A DNA stretch of 64,000 bases, from contig OY987298.1 in NCBI GenBank assembly GCA_963920635.1, forward strand, positions 53,671,949-53,735,948, in the 5' to 3' direction. Position numbers and translations under genes: made by a program. This DNA is from Pseudeuparius sepicola. Lineage: Eukaryota; Arthropoda; Insecta; Coleoptera; Anthribidae. Position 1 is the first letter of the stretch. Each line of letters begins with the position of its first letter. Below, piece after piece: positions 1-11,700 of this stretch. The notes under the pieces are model-generated. The model made no database searches and had not been told where the DNA came from. It worked only from the letters and a program-made list of their open reading frames with translations.

Positions 1-199
1 GTTCATAGTTATCGGCATTTAGTTGTCTGTATTTGCATTTATGGTACCATTTTCCATTGGGATTTCTTCACAAGGTAGAAGTCTACTATTAAAAAGAAAT
101 GACATATTTAGTATTTTCATGAAGTAAAGCCTGATTTTTCATTAAAACAGCTCACAATTTTTTGCTGGACAAGAAAGTTGTTACAAAATTTAAATATCT

Positions 200-480
200 C
201 ACCACATTAAATCAATAAGTATAACCGATTTTACGCAATGGACTGGTAATTACCGCAGATATGCCCTTGGTTATTAGTGGTCATCATAAAAACGACAGCC
301 CCGAATGCCCTTTTGCATGAATATGCCTGATTCCAACTGTGGTTATTCTGCTGACCCTCTTCTTTCAAATGGTGAAGATAGAGCATAACCTCTCTTCATG
401 GTGACATTTCTAAGTTTGTTTATTACTAGGCTAAAGAAGATGTGTTAAAGATATCAGGTTGTGTGTTAAAGTCACTAAGG
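200..480 (+). repeat. Dispersed repeat shared by both ends of the window
   Basis: 200-420 matches 62218-62460 (CAGTAA/GGTAAT, TTCATAAAAA, AGTGCCCTTTT, GTGGTTACTCTG-like, TTAGAGCATAA). No coding potential. Confidence 0.55.
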
Positions 481-3299
481 TAGATGCTATAGGTTGGGTC
501 GAGTTTATTGGAGAGAAAATGATTGAGTTTTTCACTGCCACTAAGCTGTGCATTTCAGATCATATTCAGAAAGGTTAGTAATTGTACTCTGCCGTCTAAA
601 ACCGCTTGTTCTGTGGAATAAATTAGGGCAAACTAGATTGGTAAGTCCTTACCTGGTCAACGCCGGTTTTTCCGTGGTGAACTTAAGTTTTTGTGGCGCC
701 CCGGTGGTACCTACCGTTTTTGTTGGAAAAAAAGGCAGTCTGGGCTGAACCGTTGGCGAAATCTTTGGATTATTTCGTCCTCGGAATATTTTTTATATCT
801 TCTGGAGTGCCGTACCTTGCCCTGCCGTACTTTGCCTATCGTTTGCATTCTGGAGAGCCAGTATCGCCTGGTGGACTGTTTCTTTTTAAGTGGGTAAGCT
901 CGTTTTAATTATTCTTTTTGAATTCGACAATTTTTTTATGATCTTGTAGGCATACTTCCTGCCCGAGTGATTGGGACTGTTATACCCATATCCAGTTCTT
1001 TCATCCCTGTGTCACAGAAAGCCTGCAGCTTTGTCTAGTTATCTAAGAAAACCCACAAGAATGTGGTAAGTGTACAAGTTAGGTCATAACTATGAGATAG
1101 GTATTTTAGGGTTTTCTATTGGGATGGAGCTTACGACAGTTGCTATAGTTTCTTGCATTAATTGGAATAGATAGAGAGAGAGAGCTATCCCTGGATTCAG
1201 TGGCGTCCGAACCTACGCAGGGTGCTGCAAAGACGGTTGCAGCGAACTCCTGCCTACACCCGACAAGCGGTTCTGCCAGTTTGGTTTTCTCCTCCGGCTC
1301 TTCCCGACTCAACGCCAAACCAGATAAGTGGTGAACACGTATTATTGTCTGACGTTACAATCGAGTTATTTTCTCGCACACTACAAGCAAACTTAGTATC
1401 TACCTACTTACTGTGGTCATAATAAGACCCCCTCATTTTATTTTGAATAGTGATCATATTATTACATAATACTTTTGTCATAAAAGTAAAAGTGTAAACT
1501 TTAAGAGTTCGAACTTGAAAAGTACTAGTTACTATAATGCAATTTAATATATTTTTGTGCACGTCTCTAATGACATGTCATAAATAAGTTCATATCCATT
1601 TGTAGACGGTTGAGTTCATCCAGATGGATGACTTTTGTTTGTAGGTAGGTCCTACGCCTATTAAAAATGTGTTTTACATACAAGTTGTGTTTCATTGTTC
1701 ACATCATTGCAAAGTGACACTTGTTTTTTAATCAATGTGGTTTTCCAAAAAAAAGCTCGGTGGCGCCCTTTTTCTTTTTTTATGAACATTTGCTTTACGT
1801 TAAAAGAAATTGAATTGAAAACCTCCTTGCCCACGAACCCTGCTCTTCACCAACCCCATAGCTGCCGTACGCATTGTGCACTACCCTTAAGGTAGAGTTA
1901 CAAGGTTTAATTATTAATTAAAAAATAATTACTATTTTGCATTTGCTTTTTATTTATTGGTTCCTAAAATAAATCGCACGCTCTAGCTGAGTAAACATAA
2001 CTGCCAACTTAAAAATTACATTACAGTTCTAGACTTGATAGTTATTGCCATCTAGAATAAATTGCACTGTAAACAGCCACTTTGCGACTAATAAAAAATG
2101 AACACAAACATGAAATTCCTAAAAAAATCAACAATTATCCAACCAGTCTATTCGGTTTGCTCACCTGGTCCTCTGTGGCTCTTCTTGCGCATTAAATAAG
2201 TCTTCTAAGTATGTATTTTATGGTTGTATCCTAAAATACCATGCACGTCAAATTATGGATAAGCCGGAGCTTCACTGGCTTCTTCAACTGTTTGTTTTTG
2301 GCTTTTTATTTGGGCCATGTACATTTACCATTTGTACTAGTATTATCATCAATAATTATTGATTCAACTGATATATTGCCGTGTTAAATGAAAATGCAGT
2401 AACCAACATTTTCACGATTTTTTGTTTATAGCAAAATTTTGACTATTTTGGTGATCACTACTTATTTTACTTCAAAAGCCATATCTGCACCATATGAAAT
2501 GATATATCAATTTTCTGTTTGCCGAATATGCATTTTGTTGGAATTAGCTAGTAAGTTTGCCATATTGTACAATTTTTACAAGTAGTTGCCCTATCTGTAG
2601 ATTGAGCAGCATATATGGCAGAACGATCTTTGCGAATTGTTAAGGTCATTTGCAAACGCTGTATAGGTATTACAAAAAAATGAATGAATATGTTAGGTTT
2701 TTTATAGTTCTTTTTTGAAAAGTTAATCAAAATATCACAGATATATTGTATATTGTAATAACAATAAAAATTCCAAAATATAGGTTGTCTGTTTACCTTG
2801 TGTTTTTGTTTTTAGTTCTCTATCTCGCAGATACAGTAATTTAATTTAACATTTTGAAGAAAATTGTTTGTGTTGTATTTCCAAAAAAATCTGTTTCGAT
2901 ATTTAAAAGCTGTGGATCACAGGAGATACGACACAAAATCTCAATTATCTCAAAACAAAGTTTTTGTATATACAAGGCAGTATGTTTCTTAATTTGGATC
3001 CTTTGGATTCCAATAATATCGAGATATCTTCGACCATCAAGTTGACATCTAGGTACTATTTTAGAGGGAGGTTTTAACAAATTCATTCAATATCATATTA
3101 TTAGGTAGGTAATTCTCATTCATATTCTGATTATTAATAATTACCATTAAGTACAAGATTCGCTAAATGTCTAAAATCTGGTACTTTTATTAAGTAGTTT
3201 TCACCATTAATATTTATACTAATCTGATATCTATCAGATTTAGATGCCATTATTATATTAATTAATTAACATATACTTTTAATTTATTAAAATAATGTA
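481..3299. other. No gene recognised
   Basis: AT-rich sequence with only short ORFs. A GC-richer patch at 1180-1330 is open on both strands but resembles nothing I know. JAK FERM exons would be expected upstream of 8455, but none could be supported here. Confidence 0.4.
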
Positions 3300-3480
3300 T
3301 TAAAATACTAATGACAACTTATTTTAAAATAATATGACAGATTTTTAGGTTATTGCAGTCGCCAAATGTGCCAAATTTCGGCAGTGAAAAGATTAACTCA
3401 CCTCCCGACCTGGGTTAATAATTGTTGTAAATGTCATGTCAGGAAGAGCTACTTAATGGCATCATTGTTTTGATTTCGAT
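3300..3480 (+). repeat. Dispersed repeat related to 63160-63340
   Basis: Both carry ATGACAACTTATTTTRAAATAA, CAGTYGCCAAATG and ATTAACTCACCTCCC in the same order. A related palindromic piece (TTCACGTGAATGG...CCATCACGTGAA) lies at 8098-8150, matching 63338-63395. Confidence 0.6.
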
Positions 3481-3983
3481 CTGGTTAAAAATGCATTTTG
3501 TTCAGTAAATATGGCATAGTTTTCCTGTCTTTGTTGCTAAACCAATAGTAAAATATGTGCTTAGTGCCATTATACAGTAATTTTTTTGTGTACTTTAAAT
3601 ATTCCAAACTTTTTGAAATCACCAAACTTAACCTCTGCTTTTGAGGTGTGCTTGGAAATTGTGTGGGTCACCAGTTTTGGTACTGCCCCACATCATGTCT
3701 GGTGGATGCTTAGAGTGTTATCTGCAATCATAGGCGCCGACTCCACGGGTGCTCCGGGGCTCAAGCACCCGGCCAAAAATTTTACTGGGTGCGGAGCACC
3801 CGGCCAAAAGTTTGGCCAGTTGTTGGAAGCTCAAGCAAATGTGACAAGGTGACAACTAAACAATTTGAAAATATGTCAAATGTTCCCCATAAAATCGTCC
3901 ATAAGACTAAGCACTTTTGCATTATTTACGCAAAGTTAGGTTACTAGTCGATTTTTGTTTTTGTTTTTTTTTTGTTTTTGTTT

Positions 3984-4804
3984 AAAGACCGTGTCTTAAA
4001 ATTCAGCGGACTCTCATCCGGATGAATCAGCTCATATCTCCCTCTCATTTGTTTCTCTTTGGAGGAAGTAAGAGGCAGATATCCAGCCCCGGTTTTAGGG
4101 GAGTGTTTTAGGGGTGTACTGTCAAGTAGCTAACTACCGATTCCACAAGACCTGGCTTTTCCCATACATAAGCCCAGGGCTGTATATGGTTTGGGGGTTC
4201 AAGCCCTCTACATTAAGAAAAGACGAAAAATACATTATACTGTCATGATTGTGTAATTTCCTATACCTCTTTTAAACTATCTGTGCCTTATATTTCTAAA
4301 AATTTTCGCCTACGGCGCATTTTAGTAACCAAACACCTCTGCTTTCTCTTGTATAGTCGGTTTAAAAAGCAATAATTTTTATGGGCTCACAATAAAACAA
4401 ATTTCGAAATTTCTATTGGTCACAATTGCTCTATAAAAGAAGACTGAGTAGGACTTCGCTACAAATGTGCCCTAGAAGGCATAGTGAACAAAAAAATACC
4501 ACAAGTTAACAAGAATATGTTTTGCTTGGAATTTCTTTTCGTTAATTTAAACTGTTTGACCTTGAATATCCGAAAAAATTTTGCCTGCAGCCCAATTTTG
4601 TACCGCAAAGATTCAATTTATTTATTTATTTTTTAAATTTCTGACAACCTCCCAACTAAGAAGTTTAGATTTTTGAGCAAAAGTAAAAAATTGAGAGGGA
4701 AGATAATGCGTTTTTTAAACTGGGAGTCAAGCTAAAACCGGCCCTGCAGATATCCAGCTGATTCATCGGGATGAGAATCTGCTGAATTTTAAAATGAGGC
4801 CTTT
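3984..4804. mobile_element. Foldback MITE nested in the outer hAT MITE
   Basis: Inverted arms of about 50 bp (CTTAAAATTCAGC... and complement, ends near AAAGACC / GGCCTTT). Its two halves are split by the inner element at 4084-4746; without it the unit is only about 150 bp. The target duplication is not clear. Confidence 0.7.
4084..4746. mobile_element. hAT-type MITE, innermost
   Basis: Ends CAGCCCCGGTTTTAG and inverted CAGGGCCGGTTTTAG, with a perfect 8-bp target duplication CAGATATC (4076-4083 and 4747-4754). 663 bp, no ORF. Confidence 0.85.
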
Positions 4805-5344
4805 CTTATAGAAATACCTTTATTTTATTTCATTCTATTTACGTTTTGTTTTTTAATCATCGGGGTGATAACTGTTCGTTTTTTGTTATGTACTTTTATT
4901 TTATATTTATAAATAAAAGTTTTTGTTTAAAATAACATTTGGGGGGGGGGGTTGTATACCTTGGGCACCCAGCCAAATTTTGAGAAGTCGGCGCCTGTGT
5001 CTGCATTAAAGGTACATACCTTTAAGGATCCTCCAAAAAATCCTGGTGAAGTCTTTGGGTTTCCCAGTGATTAATGCAAAGTAATAAAATTCAAAAGTGT
5101 GTGCAAATATTGGTTCCAGTGAAGTTCGAGTCATTGCAGCCCCAAGTCATTATATTCCTTATATCTGTAAAGATTGTGCAACAAATTCAGGGAGTGCAAG
5201 ATGAAACCAAGAATATTGCTGGCTTCATGAAGGCTCTCTTGTGAAGATATTAAGTCTGTTAAACAATCTTATTTATGATCAGTTTAATGAATTTTTTAAC
5301 AAATCTTCATATTACCACCTAAAGATGACATTTTAGTATGTTTC

Positions 5345-5500
5345 AATAACGGTACATTTTTGGTGTTCACCAAAGATCTGAAATTCTATAGAGAAATTAG
5401 TTCGGATGAATATCTGATTCTGTTGCAGGAAGACTTGAAGAGGTGTAGTGAATGGTGTGTTAACAATGATTTATCTCTAAATGTAGGTAATAGTATATTA
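5345..5500 (+). pseudogene. LINE reverse transcriptase fragment
   Basis: Encodes FTKDLKFYREISSDEY, LLQEDLKRCSEWCVNND and LSLNVGN, matching the catalytic region and thumb start of a Jockey-like reverse transcriptase (FADDLKLY type, active-site residues changed). It is truncated on both sides and ends next to the hairpin at 5509-5608. Confidence 0.72.
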
Positions 5501-5508
5501 CATAGCGA

Positions 5509-5608
5509 GAGTTGTAAACAGCTTATTATGTATGAGTGGAAAAGTTACGCACGAGCCGCGCAGCGGCGAGTGCTGTAATTCCACGAGTATGTAATAAGCT
5601 TACAACTC
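5509..5608. repeat. 100-bp imperfect hairpin with GC-rich loop
   Basis: Inverted arms GAGTTGTAA...GCTTATTATGTATGAG and their complement, with a loop that is itself a palindrome (GCCGCGCAGCGGC). It resembles in form the end hairpins of the Pol III-like repeats, but no tRNA or 5S head was found beside it. Confidence 0.6.
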
Positions 5609-6423
5609 GAGTTTTGTACTATAATTTTTCTTCGACGAAAGAAAAACTATTATAATAGATAAACTATACTTCCGATTATCTGACAGGCAACAATTAGTAT
5701 GTTGGTTGGTTGCTATGGTGGCGCGGATGCCGCGCTAACAAGGCATCCGTGATAATTGTGTTTTAATTTTTAATTAAGAACAGATATGTAATTTTTTATT
5801 ACGTGTCAGTCATTAAGTGTCAGTGTTCGTAACAATGGACTTACTTATAACCTAAACCGTTACTTAATAGGTATGTTACTAGTATAGGAGTAGAAAAATG
5901 TAATTACATTCGTTTTTATAAAATAAATAAAAAGGTGGATTCATCCTACAGTTTGGAGAATATTAATCTTAAGTAGAGTGATGTTATCAAAGATCTTGAT
6001 TTACAGTTTGATAGAAACTAATCTGTGGATGTTACAAAATGTACATACCGAAATGAACGAAAGAACAATAGTCTGCATAGAAAAGGAAGGGTCACATGTA
6101 GAGTAGTCACTGAAATGTTTATTCTCATAATATTTTTTTTGTTGTGATATTTTTATAGTTGAATTATCATTTATTAAATAACTCTTAAATTGTTGCTGTA
6201 TTAAAATATTTTTATGTTTCACAGATTAGTTGCTTTGTTATGTTTGAAATTGTAGGAGTATTTTACCTGGACACAAAAAAACGACAAACTTTGCAGAACT
6301 TTCAGTTATTGTTTTGTGTTAAGTGTTTTTAAGATGCTAGTTGAACGTAAATAAAAATCATTAGTATCGTACTGTCATGCTCGAAGATGTGCCTCAAAAT
6401 ACATATCTAACATTATGTATTAT

Positions 6424-6708
6424 ACAGCGTGATGAATAAAAAATGCGAAAGTGATTTTTTTCTTCTTTTGAGTAGGTGGCTGTGAATTCATATTTGACAC
6501 TGTCTTGGGATTCCAAACAACTTTTCTTAGTGCCATTCTGCTGTAGTTCTAAAAATAAGGGTACTTTACTCTTGAGGAATTTTCATATTTTCAACCTTCC
6601 CTGTATACGAACAGAAATTTCAAAAATTTTTACGGGTGGATTTTGAGTTTAAGCACAAGCAGCTACTTTTATCAATAATTTTTTTCCAACTTTCTGGCAG
6701 ACACTGTA
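6424..6708 (-). repeat. MITE related to the element at 31436-31925
   Basis: The - strand reads CAGTGTCTGCCAGAAAGTTGG and then follows the 31436-31755 sequence, including a shared stretch around CAAGAGTAAAGTACCCTTATTT. It is shorter than that copy, diverged, and has no ORF. Confidence 0.6.
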
Positions 6709-6988
6709 TATGCAAAATTTATAAACAGAAGCTAGTAATAGTGCTGCGTTTGACACCAGAGTTTCACGTCGTGTTCTGTGATAAACGCTATGTAGGAAAA
6801 CAGATACATTGAATCCTATTTGACCGGTCAGTTTTCTGTAGGTAGGAAAACATAGCAACTAACATAACAACTATATATTGGAAAGCGCAGTTATTTTGGC
6901 AATTATAAGCTGTCTAACTAAAATTCATTGACCATTTGTTTTTTAATTTTAAGAGAGCATTTAAAAATTACAAGTTTTGCTACTCTTC

Positions 6989-7521
6989 ATATTGCTGTCA
7001 GTGTAAGCAGATCAAGTAGGGCTTGAAATTAAACAAGCAATGTTTTTAACGTTATTGTTGTTCACAGGGAGGTTGACACATTATCAATATCTATAGCTAG
7101 TTTTGTTAAGCGTAGTTTCAATGTAATTTCTAGAATTGTAGAAATGTTAGGGGCACGTGAAAAAAAACTGCACTTAATGATTCAAGCAAACCGCTTTGCA
7201 CAGGTGTTGTATGGACCTAATAGAATGATTTGACCTGTAGTACTCAAAATTGTATCCTCAGGATTCCCTATTATTTTTACCTCATGAAGGCAATGCAAAG
7301 ATTTCGCGGGCCTCCACCGGAAGTCGAGATAAGCCGCCATTTTGAACATTGCTGCTGAAAATGTAACACTTATCAACCCCAAATGTTGATGTGATGTGCT
7401 TAACAAAACAAACTATTGATACTGATAATGTGTCAACCTCCCTGTCAACAATAATAAGTTTAAAAACATTGCTTGTTTTTATTTCAAGCCCTACTTAATC
7501 TGCTAACACTGACAGCAATAT
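6989..7521. repeat. Foldback repeat with about 123-bp arms
   Basis: Arms 6989-7111 and 7398-7521 are inverted copies (TATTGCTGTCAGTG... to ...TTTTGTTAAGC). The 286-bp centre has no recognisable content. Confidence 0.7.
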
Positions 7522-8454
7522 TGACAGCTGCAAAAATTGTTCCAACATTTAGTTGTTCGCCTATTTCAACATCAAATTACTAAGTAATTACATAAAAAAA
7601 GAAAAAATATATGTCTTAAACATATCTTAAAACAGTATCTAATATGTGTTTAATTGTTCCCTTAAAATTTACAAAAAAAAAACAATTTTGGTCGATGAAT
7701 TTTAGGCAGCTTATTATTGTCAAAATATTCCAACATATAGTTGTTAGAATTCTTGTAAGGAATTTATGTCAATGGTGTATTCATAGTGATCTATTGTTTG
7801 AATGGCCAGGTGTCCTGAACTCCTTTATAAAATCTTATTCAATGTTATCAGGTAATATGAGGATTAACCGGTTATTTTCTTTACTAAGGGTTTTAAAATT
7901 TTGGGTATTCGTTTGTCTCGCTTTAAAAATTTTATCAGGGAATTAGTATGATTATCTGTGTAGTATATAAAAATTTAAATTTAAGTAAATGCCATAGTTT
8001 TGTAAATGGCTTAGATTAGATGTAGTTTAGGTTTGTTGATAGTTAGGTCTTACTTTTATAGTTTTCTTTAAAAGTTTATTCTTTTGTATATAACCGGATT
8101 CACGTGAATGGCGAAAATAAATACCAATAATTACCAGTCCATCACGTGAAATTTGCTTATGATTTGTGATATTATCATCGCAAATATAAGTACATAACAT
8201 TTTACCTTCTTTCATTTTTTTTAGTTAGAGAAAATGTAAACACAAAAGTTTTAGGGAATATTCCAATGAATTTAATCAGAAACTCAAATATACAGGGTGA
8301 TTTTGAGATAAGAATCTAACATAAGTATAATTTTTTAAATGAGAATATCCTGTATATTTTCACTTTTCTAAAATCTACTGTCAGCTGGTGTACTATATTA
8401 TTGTGCATATTCTCCATTTATTTGCTGTATTTTCTTTACTAAATTTTCATTTAG
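7522..8454. other. No gene recognised upstream of JAK SH2
   Basis: AT-rich intron-like sequence containing the palindromic repeat at 8098-8150 and an isolated TACAGGGTGA MITE end at 8292-8301. ORF 7644-7946 is hydrophobic and low-complexity, and is not supported. Confidence 0.4.
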
Positions 8455-8793
8455 TGGTGAATTTGCTCACTGGAAATTACAAGCCAAGAAGAACAATAAA
8501 CCAGGTTGTTTTCTGATACGTGAGAGCGAAACAAAATATAACCAATATTACGTTGATGTCTGCATGAAAGAAAAGTAAGTTTTTTACCTTTAAAGTGTGC
8601 TGTTGGTTACCAACAAGATACAATTGCAGTTCAGGGAATCCGCAGTGGTTCAAGTTGGAGAAAATAACAGAAAACGAATTTATTTTTAATGATGACTTAA
8701 CTAGATACACGAGCATCTATCAATTGATGGAAACCTATAAAGATCCAAATGGTTTAATTTATCTCCAAGAGTGTCTACCACCTTCTGAATATG
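8455..8793 (+). CDS. hop: JAK SH2-domain exons
   Basis: Two exons (8455-8574 and 8630-8793) are separated by a 55-bp intron that starts GTAAGT and ends TTGCAG. The first opens with one base completing a codon and encodes the SH2 core with the phosphotyrosine-pocket motif CFLIRES. The second continues with [28 protein letters not shown] and [10 protein letters not shown], matching the end of a JAK SH2 domain. It leaves one base in phase for the exon 40.5 kb downstream. The earliest SH2 residues must lie on an exon upstream that I could not locate. Confidence 0.88.
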
Positions 8794-11700
8794 GTGAGAA
8801 TTATGATTCTAAACTTTTTTATTCTAAAATCTCTTTATTAACTAAACATTTTCATTTAATAATGTAATTGAATTATTTATATTATAGAAGTTCTTACATA
8901 AAAATTCCATGTTAGGAAAAAAACTGTTTTATAATAAACCTTACTAATCCCTTATTTAATACTATTATTATTCCATTCTTTCTTTCAGCACTTAATCGTT
9001 TTGTAGTCACAAAATAATTATTATTACTGCTTTCTATTAGATCTGCTTTATATCACGAGAGTCGGGTAATACATCAGAGTGATATCCCACTGAATTTTGA
9101 ATAAAAACAAGAAATCTGACGTAATAAATGGGATGGTGTCATAGTTTAATGATTATTTATAAACTTCAAAACCTTTTTGACATAACATGTCAATTGATCA
9201 AACCTCGGCGATTACTTTCTTAGCAGAACTTGAAAATAATATTGAGGTAACCCCAACATGAATGTTTAACCTTAAAATTATTCTTAGCGGTGGCGTGGCT
9301 TGTATTACCCGGCTCCTATAATTATTGACAGACTCTACTTTTTATAAACTGATTTTGTCAGTTTTATTATTGGAATCCCTAGTTAGCCATTGTGTGACAG
9401 AGTCATAAGGATACGAGAGCAATACTGGATACAAGCAACAGAAGACGCCAAAAATTATAGTGGCCCAGTTATTGCCTACTAATTTTCTTCCATTAAAATC
9501 TTCCAAAAAAACAGCTGGACAAATATATTTTTTGCAAAATTTGTCCCCTCTACCTATTGTATTTCTGTCATGTCCTTATGTCAGTGTCAGACATTTGTTA
9601 ACTAGAGTATCCATAAACAAGGATAATACTATTGGAACTTTATACAGATAAGTAATTATATTTTTTGCATCAAATGTACTAGGTCTTTTTTATAGAGACC
9701 AAAAAGAGTGTCATCTGCGAGTTATTCTGTTGGTTTACCAAACATATATATTATTATGTATTTTGAGATGCTCTTACCGAAAAAAGCAAAATTAATTTAC
9801 AATGTCTTAGAAAGTGCTCAAATTGGGCAAAATCCGATTTTCTGCCATTAAAGCTAAATAACTCCGAAACTATCCATGATATCGTAAAATTAAGTGCATC
9901 AATTGAAAGAGGAGGAAAAAAAGGTCCGGAATTTCATATACACACATTTTTGATATATAAAATCTCGCCGACAGAGGCGCTTCTAATAAAAACTTGTCAT
10001 TTTAACTTTTTTGATCCCAGCTGTAAACACGAAATTCCCAATCAATTCATGATGAAACTATAAGACTTACAGTGTATATTACGCTCAGGACCTGATCTGC
10101 GTATTTTTGTATGCTATTTTGAATGAGACTGGTCCCGCCACGAAATCTGTCATAGTTTGCCAATTATGGGGAAGGGACAGAGAGGTTGATTTTTTCGAAA
10201 AAAATTTCATCACATTTTTGTCCACGTTTTTTCGAAATATCTTAAAAACCATAAATCTTCACAAAAACAGACTTCACCATCTGAAAGAGCAGAAAAAATA
10301 CACTAAAATGATTATAATAATTTATTAATAATTTCGAGTCTTAGTATAAATTGAAACTCATCAGAACGTCTTCTTGGAATATGGTTTCTCGTAATTCAAA
10401 AGAAAACTATTTAGGTATTCTACGACTGTGGCAAAATATGCAATAGTTTGTGAAAAATCGCAAAAATCGATTTTTGGGAATCCAATTTTGATAATTTCTG
10501 TACCTTTTATTGAAAATAACTGCAAAACTAACTGTTTATTCAATTTCATGCATTTCTTACATTTTTGCACCTCTTTGAAGGTGCCCCTCAAATTTAACTT
10601 TTTTCTTACCTACAACAAAAATCTGCATGGTTTCTCCATATCTCCGGTTATAATTATCTGATCTGAATAAAATTCACACAGGATGTAGAGTAGCCATTCA
10701 ATAAAATGCTGTGTATAAGTGGCATCAAGATATTCCTAATACTTTGCCCCTTATAGGTAAAACATGAAATCTACTCAGGGGTCAACTTTACAATATGGCC
10801 AAATGTCCAATTAAAAAAAAATGCCTCCAGGTAGGAATAGCTATATCCTTCACCGTTAAAACGCACATTGTTTTTCAAATATTTAAGGAAGTTATAATAA
10901 AATTTGTTTTCGAATATTTAAAAGATTTTCATATGACATAAAAAAGTTAGTATTTTTCCTGATTTTTCAAATGGCTTTAAGTTTGACCATACAATTTTAA
11001 GCCCTTATCGCACATATCAGGCCGCAAAGCTGGACAAAATTTTGGATGCCCAATTTGGGCACCCCCTTACACAGGATCGCTGCAAACTTTGCATTTTCGA
11101 ATTCTAAGGGCCAAAATACAGAACTATACCAAATTTGTAACATAATACCTGGCAGAGATTATCTAACTTTACTACAATATTAAGTTTTTGGTAAAAAGAT
11201 TTCATACATTTTTTTTATTTTGTGTGCAGAAATAATGGCGACAGCTGTTGGTGAGGATATCGATCACACATGTTTCCAATTTTTTCAGATAAAAATTAGC
11301 TAAGAGACCTAAGTAATTTGAAGATACGTGAACAAAGAGGTGTTAAAGAAAAAAAATAAAATTTATCCATATGAGATCCAGGCTACCTTAATTAGAAACA
11401 TACTCTTAACACAGTTTACACCAGTAGACATATTTTCTTAAATTTTTTCAGATTGTGTATTGTGGCAAGTTGTCTTGGACAGAGACATACCCGTCCGGGT
11501 TTTAGTTGCAACATGCAATATGAAATGACGTTGTGCAATTGTCTCTTCTGAGATCATTCTTGTTTCAGACATATCTCCACTGCTGTTGTGTCGTGATGAT
11601 AATCTAGAGGGCGACTCATTAACTGACAGCTCAAGTGTAAATGTCCACATCCCAACTTCACCAGTCTGCATAAGTTGTAAAGATCTCCAAGTTTATAAAG

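Larger units (their letters stand above)
3729..4999. mobile_element. hAT-type MITE, outermost of a nested trio
   Basis: Ends CATAGGCGCCGACT and its inverted CACAGGCGCCGACT, flanked by the 8-bp duplication TCTGCAAT (3721-3728) and TCTGCATT (5000-5007, one mismatch). The 8-bp duplication fits the hAT superfamily. It contains two further MITEs. Confidence 0.85.

Noticed and set aside
1106..1422. Opposed short ORFs at 1106-1318 (-) and 1222-1422 (+)
   Set aside because: Locally GC-richer, but no domain, no splice-phase fit with JAK, and no similarity I recognise.
1..8454. Search for FERM-domain exons of JAK
   Set aside because: No splice-bounded segment with FERM-like residues in compatible phase could be supported; they are probably upstream of the window.
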